Assembly (NCBI GenBank): GCA_964649825.1 | Contig: CAZYQW010000117.1 | Location: 4,323 to 68,322 of the forward strand | From: CAZYQW01 sp964649825 | GTDB taxonomy: Bacteria; Planctomycetota; B15-G4; JADJEK01 | Direction of reading: 5' to 3' | DNA: 64,000 bases | Part shown: piece after piece, positions 25,401 through 32,703 of the stretch | Numbering within the stretch: position 1 is the first letter of the stretch | How the letters are laid out: each line of letters opens with the position of its first letter | Program-made: the position numbers and the translations under genes | The notes under the pieces: model-generated | What the model saw: only the letters and a program-made list of their open reading frames with translations | The model's database searches: none | Told to the model about the DNA's origin: nothing

Positions 25401-25454
25401 GCGGCGTGCAACGGACGGCTCCGGCGCGAGCGGTGGATCGGAACGGTGGGGCAT
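22452..25454 (-). CDS. O-antigen ligase/Wzy-like membrane protein with TPR tail
   Basis: 1000 residues. About 12 hydrophobic segments fill residues 20-550. A periplasmic-loop-like region near 400-460 (GERPWLGFGFLTGEP, NLHPHSLPLALAMGAGWPAALLF) matches the Wzy_C/O-antigen-ligase family, including the H in NLHPH. The C-terminal 400 residues are soluble and TPR-like (LALRFDSQAARRVDWTEEAGDYQF region, FPREALDVIEEHKRLSG). This layout is common in Planctomycetota and Acidobacteria. It probably joins or transfers surface glycan. Divergent from the ArnT/PMT-like gene at 25503; each has a TANNNT box close to its start. Confidence 0.82.
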   Translation of the reverse strand: MPHRSDPPLAPEPSVARRARPIASIAAPLCAAIAWLLTASRSRTEEWIDGTARNLLAIGAIVTAVGIVIAWRRRGWLDPSSAAAAAIVGALALAGDSDLPVYASIRSFGQSGLFLPLALALAVGSVVVVARRFDSDASFQLFIVAIAGGGVLFVRRADTYYPLLALLAAVAWLRAPRGSTTATPYVRPLLVFLGVSLLAVVTAVDRERHLAGWSRAALALTPIAVLGAAPSIERAWSATRAFGATVIASIVFAGVAIAEAAGPMGIRHALGARLPLFGIHPNLIAPFFAASVPLLIALAARGRLASRGLWSIVAVGALITLYLTRSRTALAAGAAGVGVLIALHLAIGTYRRRPRGSTAFWLCGAAVVGLVLVALVGRGIVLENLHDPSMAFRVYIWGVACDAIGERPWLGFGFLTGEPLSAFATPSDLDGRSKNLHPHSLPLALAMGAGWPAALLFLATWIGFVVRTTAVAASAESGARNLAIAVVASAVALMLTHLMDQGLCSTTPFPLHLGLLMGISASLITPRSPVRSGPARAWRFGAIGLAGLVGLAFAVTVSSELVSDRLQVGLKRRDVHAAERWSSIATALDPYDLNLGMQRVNALDLAGRESTVLDELRRLTETHPMSPVPWEAISSLESKRGRLRPSLFAIRRARDLDPTGPLAPEWSLRASRIELGLGDKEAAKREMALALRFDSQAARRVDWTEEAGDYQFTTKSGRASLSLTEVLAENRRLIPGLCREDPVKARRAASALAYTYRDFGFPREALDVIEEHKRLSGAEWPALRFLRVEIEEGMGGAEPVEAHASEGGFRELGGAWTLLAEGRRLVELGELEPALERFERGMDDIRDFAEEAEVVRHLTEEIFWLHLASGRLDRAEATVGPVVYARSLAAERMTAFLRLEAALAAAGRSDDARPWLHRAIEIVPYLRAGVDRAAIDAVADAIVRRVEPGGELEPLPHWTWLERSDAGLWLLAKIQERLGRESAYQELRERVRSRAPDWLR

Positions 25455-25460
25455 CAAGTC

Positions 25461-25466
25461 AAGGTA
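25461..25466 (-). promoter_or_regulatory. -10-like box before the O-antigen-ligase-like gene
   Basis: On the minus strand TACCTT lies exactly 6 nt before the ATG at 25454; no Shine-Dalgarno. Probable leaderless start. Confidence 0.4.
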
Positions 25467-25487
25467 CCCGACACCACCTACCGGTCG

Positions 25488-25493
25488 TAGAGT
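25488..25493 (+). promoter_or_regulatory. -10-like box before the ArnT/PMT-like gene
   Basis: TAGAGT ends 9 nt before the ATG at 25503. The 48-bp gap holds two divergent promoter-like boxes. Confidence 0.35.
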
Positions 25494-25502
25494 GAAGGCA
25501 AC

Positions 25503-27209
25503 ATGCCGCCGCGCAGCGTCCTCGTCCTCCTCACCCTCCTGCTGGCCGCCCACTTCGGTTGGCTGCTCGCGCGGTTCGAGCCGGCCTATTCGTCCCCCGA
25601 CGCGAGCGGCTACTTCGTGCAGGCGCGCGTCCTGCTCGAGTCGGGCTCGACCGGATTCCTTCCCGAGTCGCCGCTTCAGTATGTCGGCGTTCCCTGGCTG
25701 GAGACGGAACGAGGCGAGCTTTGCAGCCGCTATCCGCCCGGGCTTCCCCTTCTCCTCGCCGCGGTCTGGTCGGTGTTCGGATTCGTGGGTGCGTTGCTCG
25801 TCATCCCGATCGCGGCGACGTTGCTGGTGCTCGCGACGTTCCTCTGGTCACGTCGATGGATCGGCGATGGACCGGCGTTGGTCGCGGCGGCGCTCATGGC
25901 CGCGGTCCCGATCGCGAACCGCCAGGCGCTGCACGCGGACGCGCACACGGTCACCGCCCTGCTCGTGGTGCTCGGACTCCTCGCGTTGGATCGATGGAAC
26001 GCAGAGCCGAGCCGAGCCCGCGCCTTCGCGGCGGGCTTGCTGCTCGCCGCGATTCCGGCCGTTCGTTACCCGGACGGACTGGTCGCGATCGGCGTGGCGT
26101 CGTTCCTCGTGACGCGACTGCGTTGCGAGCAGACGCGCAACACGGTGCCGTGGGTGCTGGCCGGCGCGCTCGGGCCGATCGCCGCCCTTCTCTTGCACCA
26201 CCAGATGGCGTTCGGCTCGCCGATCAAGACCGGATACGCGCTCACGCACGAGCAGACCGCGTTCGCATGGGAGGCGCTCGCCGGTCACGTTCGACCGTAC
26301 CTCGCGAGCCTGACGCGCGAGGCGCTCGGGCCGTTCGCGTTCCTCGGCGCGGCGGGGATGATCGTGCGGTTGTTCCGGCCCGGATCCCGGGCGACCGGAC
26401 TGCTCTGGATGGGCGCCGTGGTTCCCCTCGCGGCGCTGTACCTCTCCTATTACTGGGGTGCGCCGGGCGACACGACGAACCGGTTCTTCATCCCCGTCAT
26501 GCCGATCCTGTTCGTCGCGGCGCTCGACCTTCTCGTCCGACTCGAGCGTCGCTGGCGCGACGATCCTGGACCGCGCCGGATCGGTCGGTCGTTGCTCGCC
26601 GTCGCCGTCGTGGCTCAGGTCGTCCTCGGCGTGGTCGGTTCGGAGGATCGCATGCTGCGCGAGCGCATGGGCACCACGCGCGGCGCGGCCGTGCTCGACT
26701 GGCTCGCGGCGACGGTCGAGGACGGCGCGGTCGTGATCGCGAACCGCGCAGTACAGGGAAGCGTCGAGCCGCTCGGCCGGTACCGGCTGGTCGACGACCG
26801 ACTCGTCCCAGGCGGCCCGCGGCGAGCGACCGTGAAGACGCGGAACCCGAACCTGCGGTTCCTCCAGGACGCGACGAACGGGGAGAGCCCGAGCCCCCAT
26901 CAACACGACAAGCTGGACCGCCTGCGTGCGCGCTACGAGGGAAAGGACGACTCCACCGTCGCGCGGCTCGTCCTCGAGGACCTCCGCGCGTGGGCGAACG
27001 GGACGACGATCGTCTGGCTCGCGACGCAGGACGAGATCCACCGGTTCGCCGAGCTCGCCGGCCCGAACGCGCGGCTGGAACCGATGGGTCCGATCGAGCT
27101 TCCGACTCCGCAGAGCGCGCTGCTCGATCTCGTGCGAGACGACGAGTCGACCTTCGCCCTTCCCTACTGGGTGATCGAACCGCCGCTCGAGGCCTGGCGA
27201 TTGCGCTGA
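25503..27209 (+). CDS. GT-C glycosyltransferase, ArnT/PMT-like (GT39/GT83 type)
   Basis: 568 residues with about 10 membrane helices. The first loop carries SSPDASGYFVQAR, in which the Asp matches the catalytic D of the GT-C 'D-E/D-x-x-Y' loop, followed by LCSRYPPGLPLLLA, typical of dolichyl-phosphate-mannose transferases and ArnT relatives. A conserved DTTNRFFIPVMPILF sits near the last helices. The C-terminal 170 residues form a soluble domain. Such enzymes move a sugar from a polyprenyl phosphate carrier to protein or lipid outside the membrane. Divergent to the O-antigen-ligase-like gene, so both may serve the same surface glycan. It converges with the sulfatase gene 9 nt later. Confidence 0.82.
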   Translation: MPPRSVLVLLTLLLAAHFGWLLARFEPAYSSPDASGYFVQARVLLESGSTGFLPESPLQYVGVPWLETERGELCSRYPPGLPLLLAAVWSVFGFVGALLVIPIAATLLVLATFLWSRRWIGDGPALVAAALMAAVPIANRQALHADAHTVTALLVVLGLLALDRWNAEPSRARAFAAGLLLAAIPAVRYPDGLVAIGVASFLVTRLRCEQTRNTVPWVLAGALGPIAALLLHHQMAFGSPIKTGYALTHEQTAFAWEALAGHVRPYLASLTREALGPFAFLGAAGMIVRLFRPGSRATGLLWMGAVVPLAALYLSYYWGAPGDTTNRFFIPVMPILFVAALDLLVRLERRWRDDPGPRRIGRSLLAVAVVAQVVLGVVGSEDRMLRERMGTTRGAAVLDWLAATVEDGAVVIANRAVQGSVEPLGRYRLVDDRLVPGGPRRATVKTRNPNLRFLQDATNGESPSPHQHDKLDRLRARYEGKDDSTVARLVLEDLRAWANGTTIVWLATQDEIHRFAELAGPNARLEPMGPIELPTPQSALLDLVRDDESTFALPYWVIEPPLEAWRLR

Positions 27210-27218
27210 GCAGGGGGG

Positions 27219-29582
27219 CTACTTCCCTCCGAGGTAGCCGAGCTCCTTCAGCGTGTTCAACGTCGCTTCATCGAGGTCCGCGTCGGCGCCGGCGCTCCTG
27301 CGCGACGTCAGGTCGAGAACCCATCGGTCGAGCTGCTCCTTCCAGGCGCGAACGTCCTCGGCGCGCGACTCGGCGACGTCGATCCGTTCCGCGGGATCGG
27401 CGTCGAGGTCGTAGATGCTGTCGGCGGTGCCGCCCGCCGGCGTCGCCTCGACGATCAGCTTGTAGCGTCCCCCGCGGAGGGTCCGGAAGACGAGATCCTC
27501 GGCCTCCCTCTCCCCGCCGCGCGACAGCGCGGCTCGCGGCTCGATCGTTCCCCCCGAGAAGAGCGGCACGAGCGACCGTCCGTCCTCCATCGGGCCGAGG
27601 TCGATGCCGTCGGGGACGAGCCGGCAGAGCTCACGCAGCGTCGGGGCGAGGTCGACGAGCGACACCACGTCGTCGACCCGAGCGGCGCCGATCCCCGGCC
27701 CCCGAACGACGAGCGGGACGCGGATCTGCTCCTCGAAGAGGGAACGACCGTGCCCGATGACCCCACGTTCCATCAGCGCCTCTCCGTGATCCGACGTGAC
27801 GACGACGATCGTCCGGTCGAGCCGCCCCGTCTCCTCGAGGGCTCCGACGATCTCCCCTACGAGCTCGTCCGCGGAGAAGAGCGACGCGTCGTACATCAGC
27901 TCGGCGCGGGACTGAAGCTCCTGCCGAACGCTTTCGTCGGGGTCCTTCACGAAGAAGGGATTCTCACGCTGCGAGGCTCCGTAAGCGCCGTCGAGGAGCG
28001 TCTCCATCTCGGCCGGCTCGCCGCCGAACCGCGCGAGGACCTCCGGCTTGCCGCGATACTCGTGCGCCTGATAGGTGTGGACGAAGAGGAACAAGGGCCG
28101 GCGACGTGGCGCGCCCAGAAGGTCGAGCAGCATCGTCCGTTCGACTTCGGCCCTCGCGGCGAGCGCCCGCGTGTCTCGCCCGTTGAAGTCCGGCACCTGC
28201 TCGGCCCATTCGCGCGGGTAGACGATCTCGGTCGTGCGGTATGACTCGAAGCCGATCGAGTACCCGAACCGCGGGTCGAGGTACCCCGAGGCCGTGAACG
28301 CGATCGTCTCGTAGCCCGCGCGACGGAAGTCGGACGGAAGCCACGACAGACCGCGCGGAATGCTCCCGGTGCCGCGATAGACGCCGTGGCGGTCGGGAAG
28401 CTGGCCCGAGAGCATCGTCACGTGGGACGGCAGCGTCCACGGGGCGGCGGCGATCGCGTGCTCGAAGACGAACGAGGACTGCGCCAGCTCGTCGATCTCC
28501 GGAGTGGTCGGCCGCGGCCCCCCGTGGAGCGACATCCGATCCGCGCGCACCGTGTCGAGCGAGATCAGGATGACGTCCGGTGGAGGTTCGGCCGGTTCCC
28601 CAGTCAGGACCGGCGACTCGAACACGAGCATCGACCCGTCGACACCTTCGTCCGTCTCCGCGACGAACGAGAGTTCGATCGAGTCACCGGCGTGCGCCGA
28701 CAGATCGAGATCGATCGCGATCGGATCGTGCGGGATCGAACCCGACCAGACCACCTCGCCGTCCAGGAGGACGTCGAGCCGGGCATCCGCCATTTTGGCC
28801 CAATACGCTTGCACGTGCGTGGTGAACCGCGGCCGGCGCGGCGGCACGCGCAACCGATGGGTCATCCGCCCCGGCGCGTAGAGGATCATCCCTTCGAACG
28901 TGCGGCGGTCGCGCCCGATGCGTCGCGCCCACGGCGAACCGTTCAGCGTCTCGGTCTCGAGCAGCCAGCGCCCCTGGCGCCCCGGAAAGAGGATCTCGAC
29001 GGGAGGAACGCGCGGCGATCCGTCACGCGCCGCCACGCACAGCAGCATCATCCTCGTCGCGGCTGGGAGCACCGCCCAGGCGTCTCCATCGGCGGTTCGT
29101 TCGATCTCGCGCCGAGCGTGCCGCGGATCGGCGAGCACCCGCCCGAGCGATTCGCCGTCCGCGAGGTCCGTCCCCGCGACGTCACGATCGATCGCCACGA
29201 GGAACGCGCGATCGAAGTACGCGTCGCTGCCGCCCGAGGGGATCCTGACGCAGACCGCCTCCTCTCGCTTGGTCGGGACCACGACGACGGCCAACGCCGC
29301 GTTCGGCGTCGCCTCGTTCGGGAAGACGACCGATCCCACCCACCCACCGCGATGAATCGCCGCCCGTTCGAAGCTCAGCTTTGGCGTCGCTTTCGCGAGG
29401 TGACGCATCACCGCCGGCATCGAGTCGAGATCGAGGTAGGACTCGATCTCCGCCCGTTCGAGGACGTCGACGAGCCGGATCGAGTCGGCCGGCGGGACGT
29501 CGTTTCTCGAACACGCGGGAAGGCTGATCCAGCCGATCGTGAACAGCGCGAGCGGCGCGAGCAGGGAAGGAACGGAACGCAT
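27219..29582 (-). CDS. Sulfatase-fold lipoprotein, Thr at the nucleophile position
   Basis: 787 residues. A signal peptide with lipobox SLPAC (Cys near 24) indicates lipid anchoring. Residues about 30-325 are a beta-rich N-terminal domain. The alkaline-phosphatase-superfamily core begins with DVILISLDTVRADRMS, has TLPSH at 383-387 where FGly sulfatases have C/S-x-P-S-R, and VVTSDHGEALMERG for metal binding. Without Cys or Ser it cannot form formylglycine; Thr383 could be the nucleophile, as in LtaS-like phosphotransferases. The end reads LKELGYLGG, common in this group. It may act on sulfo- or phospho-groups of surface glycans or lipids. A paralog is at 32704. TATCGT lies 6 nt before the ATG. 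Confidence 0.88.
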   Translation of the reverse strand: MRSVPSLLAPLALFTIGWISLPACSRNDVPPADSIRLVDVLERAEIESYLDLDSMPAVMRHLAKATPKLSFERAAIHRGGWVGSVVFPNEATPNAALAVVVVPTKREEAVCVRIPSGGSDAYFDRAFLVAIDRDVAGTDLADGESLGRVLADPRHARREIERTADGDAWAVLPAATRMMLLCVAARDGSPRVPPVEILFPGRQGRWLLETETLNGSPWARRIGRDRRTFEGMILYAPGRMTHRLRVPPRRPRFTTHVQAYWAKMADARLDVLLDGEVVWSGSIPHDPIAIDLDLSAHAGDSIELSFVAETDEGVDGSMLVFESPVLTGEPAEPPPDVILISLDTVRADRMSLHGGPRPTTPEIDELAQSSFVFEHAIAAAPWTLPSHVTMLSGQLPDRHGVYRGTGSIPRGLSWLPSDFRRAGYETIAFTASGYLDPRFGYSIGFESYRTTEIVYPREWAEQVPDFNGRDTRALAARAEVERTMLLDLLGAPRRRPLFLFVHTYQAHEYRGKPEVLARFGGEPAEMETLLDGAYGASQRENPFFVKDPDESVRQELQSRAELMYDASLFSADELVGEIVGALEETGRLDRTIVVVTSDHGEALMERGVIGHGRSLFEEQIRVPLVVRGPGIGAARVDDVVSLVDLAPTLRELCRLVPDGIDLGPMEDGRSLVPLFSGGTIEPRAALSRGGEREAEDLVFRTLRGGRYKLIVEATPAGGTADSIYDLDADPAERIDVAESRAEDVRAWKEQLDRWVLDLTSRRSAGADADLDEATLNTLKELGYLGGK

Positions 29583-29588
29583 CCCGCA

Positions 29589-29594
29589 ACGATA
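29589..29594 (-). promoter_or_regulatory. -10-like box before sulfatase-fold lipoprotein gene
   Basis: TATCGT on the minus strand is exactly 6 nt before the ATG at 29582, with no Shine-Dalgarno. Same spacing as at 25454 and 32704. Confidence 0.35.
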
Positions 29595-29694
29595 GATGCC
29601 CCCGTTTGCGAGGCGCCTTGTTTTTTTTCGTGCGTTTTCGAACCAGCGGCCCGAACGCGGAACGACGAACCCGTTCCCGCGAACGAGAAAGACG

Positions 29695-29720
29695 GGAGCC
29701 GCGTAGTCAGCCGCGGCTCC
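29695..29720 (-). terminator. Hairpin downstream of the small Ig-like gene
   Basis: GGAGCCGCG - 8 nt - CGCGGCTCC is a perfect 9-bp stem placed 32 nt after the stop of the minus-strand gene at 29752. A T-rich run in the direction of transcription is not obvious. Likely terminator. Confidence 0.5.
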
Positions 29721-29751
29721 GATCCGCGACGTCTCCGGCGCCGACCTCGAA

Positions 29752-30021
29752 TCAGGCTCCGGCCTCGACGGTCACCTCGAAGTCGTGCGTGTATCGCTCG
29801 GTGCCGTCCGTCACGATGACCCGGTAGTCACCCGCTCGGTCCGGAGTGAAATAGACCAGCACCGGCGGCGACCCCGATCCGGACCCCACCGTCGCTCCGG
29901 AGCCGAGGTGCTTGATCGTCACGCTGACGCTGGCCGGCGGCGAGCTCGAGTAGGTGACCTCGACGCTGACCTCCTGGTCCACGACGGGAAACGACGGCGT
30001 GACGTTGATCGTTGGGCTCAT
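29752..30021 (-). CDS. Small Ig/PKD-like beta-sandwich protein
   Basis: 89 residues. The ATG at 30021 has GGAGG 6 nt upstream. The sequence shows alternating strands typical of an Ig-like or PKD domain: INVTPSFPVVDQEVSVEVTYSSSP, VSVTIKHLGSG, YFTPDRAGDYRVIVTDGTERYTHDFEVTVEAG. There is no signal peptide, so it is either cytoplasmic or exported by another route. It lies 67 nt after the HEAT membrane-protein gene on the same strand, with the ECF factor gene further upstream, and may be the last gene of that unit. Function unknown. Confidence 0.75.
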   Translation of the reverse strand: MSPTINVTPSFPVVDQEVSVEVTYSSSPPASVSVTIKHLGSGATVGSGSGSPPVLVYFTPDRAGDYRVIVTDGTERYTHDFEVTVEAGA

Positions 30022-30088
30022 GTCATCCTCCAGAGGGTTCTCGCTCAAACCTCTTCCCCCTTCACCATGAAGAACGACGACCGGCGGT

Positions 30089-31549
30089 TCATCCGCCAGG
30101 CAAATGACGCTGCACTTGTTCCGGCTGCGCATCGAGCCACCGTCGCGCTTCGGCCGTCGCCTGGGGATCGTCCAACTGCATGATCCGCCGGTACGCCTGG
30201 ATCGACATCGCCTCATCGCCCGCGTGGAGCGCGTCGATCAGCTCGTTCAACGCGGCGCGGTCGCCGGCCGCCGCCAGCGCGTACCGAGCCCACACGCGAT
30301 TGTTCCAGTGCGGCGACTCGAGGAGGTGGACAAGCTCCGCGCGCGTCACCGGCTGGCGGCGATCTCCGAGCAGCTTGCAGGCCGACTGGACCTGCTGCGG
30401 GGTGGCTTCGGGGTCCCGGGCGAGCGCCGCCGCGAGCGGCAACGCGTCCTCCTCCGCGCGACGCACGAGGTACTGGAAGGCAACGCTCGCGGCGCTCCGA
30501 TCCACCTTCGACGTTGCGATCTCCAGCACGACCGCCCGCGCCGCCGCGTCGCCGAGCCCGTCCAACGAGATCGCCGCCTCCGCTCGCACCATCGCCCGGG
30601 ACGGATCCGCCTCCACCGCGAAGACGATTCTGCGCAACGGCTCGATCGCCCCGGGATCACCCACTCGTCCGATGGCCGTCGCCGCCGTCATCGCGATCCT
30701 CGCGTCGGGGTCGTCCAGAAGCTCCGCCAGCCGAGGAACGAACGCGACCATCCGTCGCGCGGCCACGATCTGCAGCACACGCTCCTTCTCGATCCGCCCG
30801 CCGTCGCGAAGGAACGCCTCGAGCAGCCGGTCGAACTGCGGGGGAGCCTCGCCGGCCGACAGGATGCGGGACAGGGTTCGAAGGGCCGACTGCCGCACGT
30901 TCGCGTCGGCGTGAAGGAGGCTCTCGAGCACGACGCCGGATGCGACGTACTGGATCTCGCGGGGCTCCGCCTCCAGCCGTCGAAGGAGGTCGACGCGGCT
31001 CTCCGCGTCGCCCGGATGCGCGGCGGCGAGCAACAACGCACGGAGCTCTTCGTCGTGTCCGAGCTCGGGAGCGCCCTGGATCCACCGATCCACCGCGGCT
31101 CGAAACGGTTCCTCGCCACGGGTCCGCTCGAAGAGCTCGAGCATGGCGGACGGCAGCGCGCCGTCGGCGCCGGCGATGCGACGAGCGATTGCTTCCGCGT
31201 CGAGGCTCTCGTCCTTGGGCTCGGCGAGTCGATCCCAGCGCGCGCTCACCGCGGCGAGCCCGTCCGGACGCGGCGCCGTGGGACCATCGAACGGCGCCGC
31301 ATCGCTCGCGGCCCGTCGGTCCGAACCGGAAGGGACGCCCTGGAGAGATGGCTCGCGCGTCGCCGTCGCGTAGCAGACGAGCAGGATCGCGAGAGCGATC
31401 GCCGCTGCACCTGTCACGCGCCGGGCCCGTCGCACGCGCCTCTCGCGCGCGCCTGCCCACTCACGGAGGTAACGAGACCGCGGCGTCGACTCCAGCCGCG
31501 GCGGCTCGGGTTCCCTCCCGTCGTCGTGATCCTCGTCGATCGACATCAT
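30089..31549 (-). CDS. Membrane-anchored HEAT-repeat protein downstream of an ECF sigma factor
   Basis: 486 residues. The N-terminal 45 residues are charged and cytoplasmic-like (MMSIDEDHDDG start), followed by one transmembrane helix (about 48-65, GAAAIALAILLVCYATA). The remainder is an alpha-solenoid of HEAT repeats: LLRRLEAEPREIQYVASGVVLESLL, RILSAGEAPPQFDRLLEAFL, LAELLDDPDARIAMTAATAIGRVGDPGAIEPL, LVHLLESPHWNNRVWARYALA. It follows the ECF sigma gene at 31920 by 370 nt on the same strand. The topology (short inner segment, one TM, outer domain) resembles anti-sigma factors, but no zinc-binding or ASD motif is present. A role in controlling the sigma factor is inference. An alternative start at 31684 would add 45 low-complexity residues. 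Confidence 0.75.
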   Translation of the reverse strand: MMSIDEDHDDGREPEPPRLESTPRSRYLREWAGARERRVRRARRVTGAAAIALAILLVCYATATREPSLQGVPSGSDRRAASDAAPFDGPTAPRPDGLAAVSARWDRLAEPKDESLDAEAIARRIAGADGALPSAMLELFERTRGEEPFRAAVDRWIQGAPELGHDEELRALLLAAAHPGDAESRVDLLRRLEAEPREIQYVASGVVLESLLHADANVRQSALRTLSRILSAGEAPPQFDRLLEAFLRDGGRIEKERVLQIVAARRMVAFVPRLAELLDDPDARIAMTAATAIGRVGDPGAIEPLRRIVFAVEADPSRAMVRAEAAISLDGLGDAAARAVVLEIATSKVDRSAASVAFQYLVRRAEEDALPLAAALARDPEATPQQVQSACKLLGDRRQPVTRAELVHLLESPHWNNRVWARYALAAAGDRAALNELIDALHAGDEAMSIQAYRRIMQLDDPQATAEARRWLDAQPEQVQRHLPGG

Positions 31550-31919
31550 CCATTCCCCCGGCAACCGCCGCTCCGATGCCCCGCCGTCCCCGCCCTCCCC
31601 GACGGACGCGCCCTGACCGTGTTGCCTCGCGAACTCCTTCCCCAGGACTCGTCGCTCTCGATCCTGAGACTTCTTCTCTTCCACCGGCTCGGAGAAAGGG
31701 AGGGCGTCGGCGAGCCCCAGCCGCGGGACCCGCCGACAACCTCGGCTTTCCCCTTCTCGAGGGCCTGGCAGGCTCGCCCTCGTCTCCTGCGACCCCCAAG
31801 GTCGCGTTGCTCAAACCCCAATGACTCTTCTCTCCACCGCCCCCTCTGGGCATGGACGTAGAGGGCGTCGGGGGCACCGATTCCTGTCCTTTCTCGGAAA
31901 CCCGTGCAGGTTTTTCGGA
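31550..31919. other. 370-bp intergenic region between sigma factor and HEAT protein genes
   Basis: No gene is seen. One inverted repeat, CGAGGGC/GCCCTCG (31758-31764 and 31776-31782, 11-nt loop), could attenuate transcription. The part from 31550 to 31684 is open in frame with the HEAT gene and might belong to it. Confidence 0.4.
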
Positions 31920-32501
31920 TCATTCCGTCACCCCTCCGTCCCCACCGGTGTCGGGTGGCGCCTCGAACTTCTTTCTCAACAACGACCTACCCCGTTCGAG
32001 GAGGTACTCGACGCGCTCCTGGGACCACCCCGTCATCGCGGCGATCTCGCGCACGGTCTTCCCCTCCCGGTACTTGAGGACGAGAGCACGGCGCTCGTCC
32101 GCGGGAACCCCGAGCAAGAGCTCGTCCAGCTTGACACGATCGACGGCGACGGGGGAATCGAGCAGCGAATCGACCTCCACGGCGGGATCGCGGCGGCTCA
32201 GCTCCTGCCGGTGACGCCGGATCCACGTTTGGGCGCATCTGTCCATGAGCTTCCGCAACCACGCGTCGAAGTGCTCCGGGTTCCGAATCGTGCCGCGCTT
32301 CTTCCAACAGTGCATCCATCCCGTCTGCGTGACGTCGAACGCATCCGCCTCGGAGACACCGAACCCGCGCACCCGACGGAGCATCCGAGCTTTCCGATGA
32401 AGGAAGATCTGCTCGTAGGCGGCGGTGTCCCCCGCCTGCATCCGGATGACCAGCGGCGTCAAATCCCATCGCCCGTCGCCAGTCACTGGAACCCCCGCCA
32501 C
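31920..32501 (-). CDS. ECF-type RNA polymerase sigma factor
   Basis: 193 residues. Region 2 spans about 15-85 (VIRMQAGDTAAYEQIFLHRKARMLRRVRGFGVSEADAFDVTQTGWMHCWKK, then FDAWLRKLMDRCAQTWIRRH), and region 4 about 120-180 (LLLGVPADERRALVLKYREGKTVREIAAMTGWSQERVEYLLERGRSLLRKKF). Regions 1.1 and 3 are absent, as in ECF factors. The start codon is GTG; an alternative GTG 15 nt downstream has GGGGG before it. It directs RNA polymerase to a specific promoter set, unknown here. The HEAT membrane protein gene follows on the same strand. A 10-bp tandem array lies just upstream. Confidence 0.9.
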   Translation of the reverse strand: MAGVPVTGDGRWDLTPLVIRMQAGDTAAYEQIFLHRKARMLRRVRGFGVSEADAFDVTQTGWMHCWKKRGTIRNPEHFDAWLRKLMDRCAQTWIRRHRQELSRRDPAVEVDSLLDSPVAVDRVKLDELLLGVPADERRALVLKYREGKTVREIAAMTGWSQERVEYLLERGRSLLRKKFEAPPDTGGDGGVTE

Positions 32502-32524
32502 ACGCCAAGCGTCTCACTCTCGCT

Positions 32525-32603
32525 CGACCCGATTCGACCTGATTCGGCCTGGCTCGACCCGGTGCGACCGGTGCGACCGGGCTCGCCGCGGTGCGACCGG
32601 GTT
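32525..32603. repeat. Eight degenerate 10-bp tandem repeats
   Basis: Units follow CGACC(C/T/G)G(A/G)TT or CGACCGGGCT-like forms: 10,10,10,10,9,10,10,10 bp. They lie between the divergent ECF factor gene (32501) and the sulfatase-fold gene (32704). About one unit per helical turn; possible protein-binding array or simple minisatellite. Confidence 0.65.
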
Positions 32604-32691
32604 CGTCGGAGGATAGCGAAAGAGCATGCACGCGACCGAGTCCGAGGCAGGAATGTCCGAGCGCGGCGGCCCCGACGAGCGCGACGCGCAG

Positions 32692-32697
32692 TACCCT
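32692..32697 (+). promoter_or_regulatory. -10-like box before the second sulfatase-fold gene
   Basis: TACCCT lies exactly 6 nt before the ATG at 32704. This supports that ATG as the start rather than the earlier in-frame ATG at 32626. Confidence 0.35.
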
Positions 32698-32703
32698 GGG
32701 CGG

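Noticed and set aside
31946..31962. Third copy of the 21-nt box (GTGTCGGGTGG match)
   Set aside because: Only about 11 bases match, it lies within the sigma factor coding region, and no hairpin follows.
32626..32703. Earlier ATG for the second sulfatase-fold lipoprotein
   Set aside because: It would put 26 polar residues before the signal peptide; the ATG at 32704 has a TACCCT box at the same 6-nt spacing as other genes.
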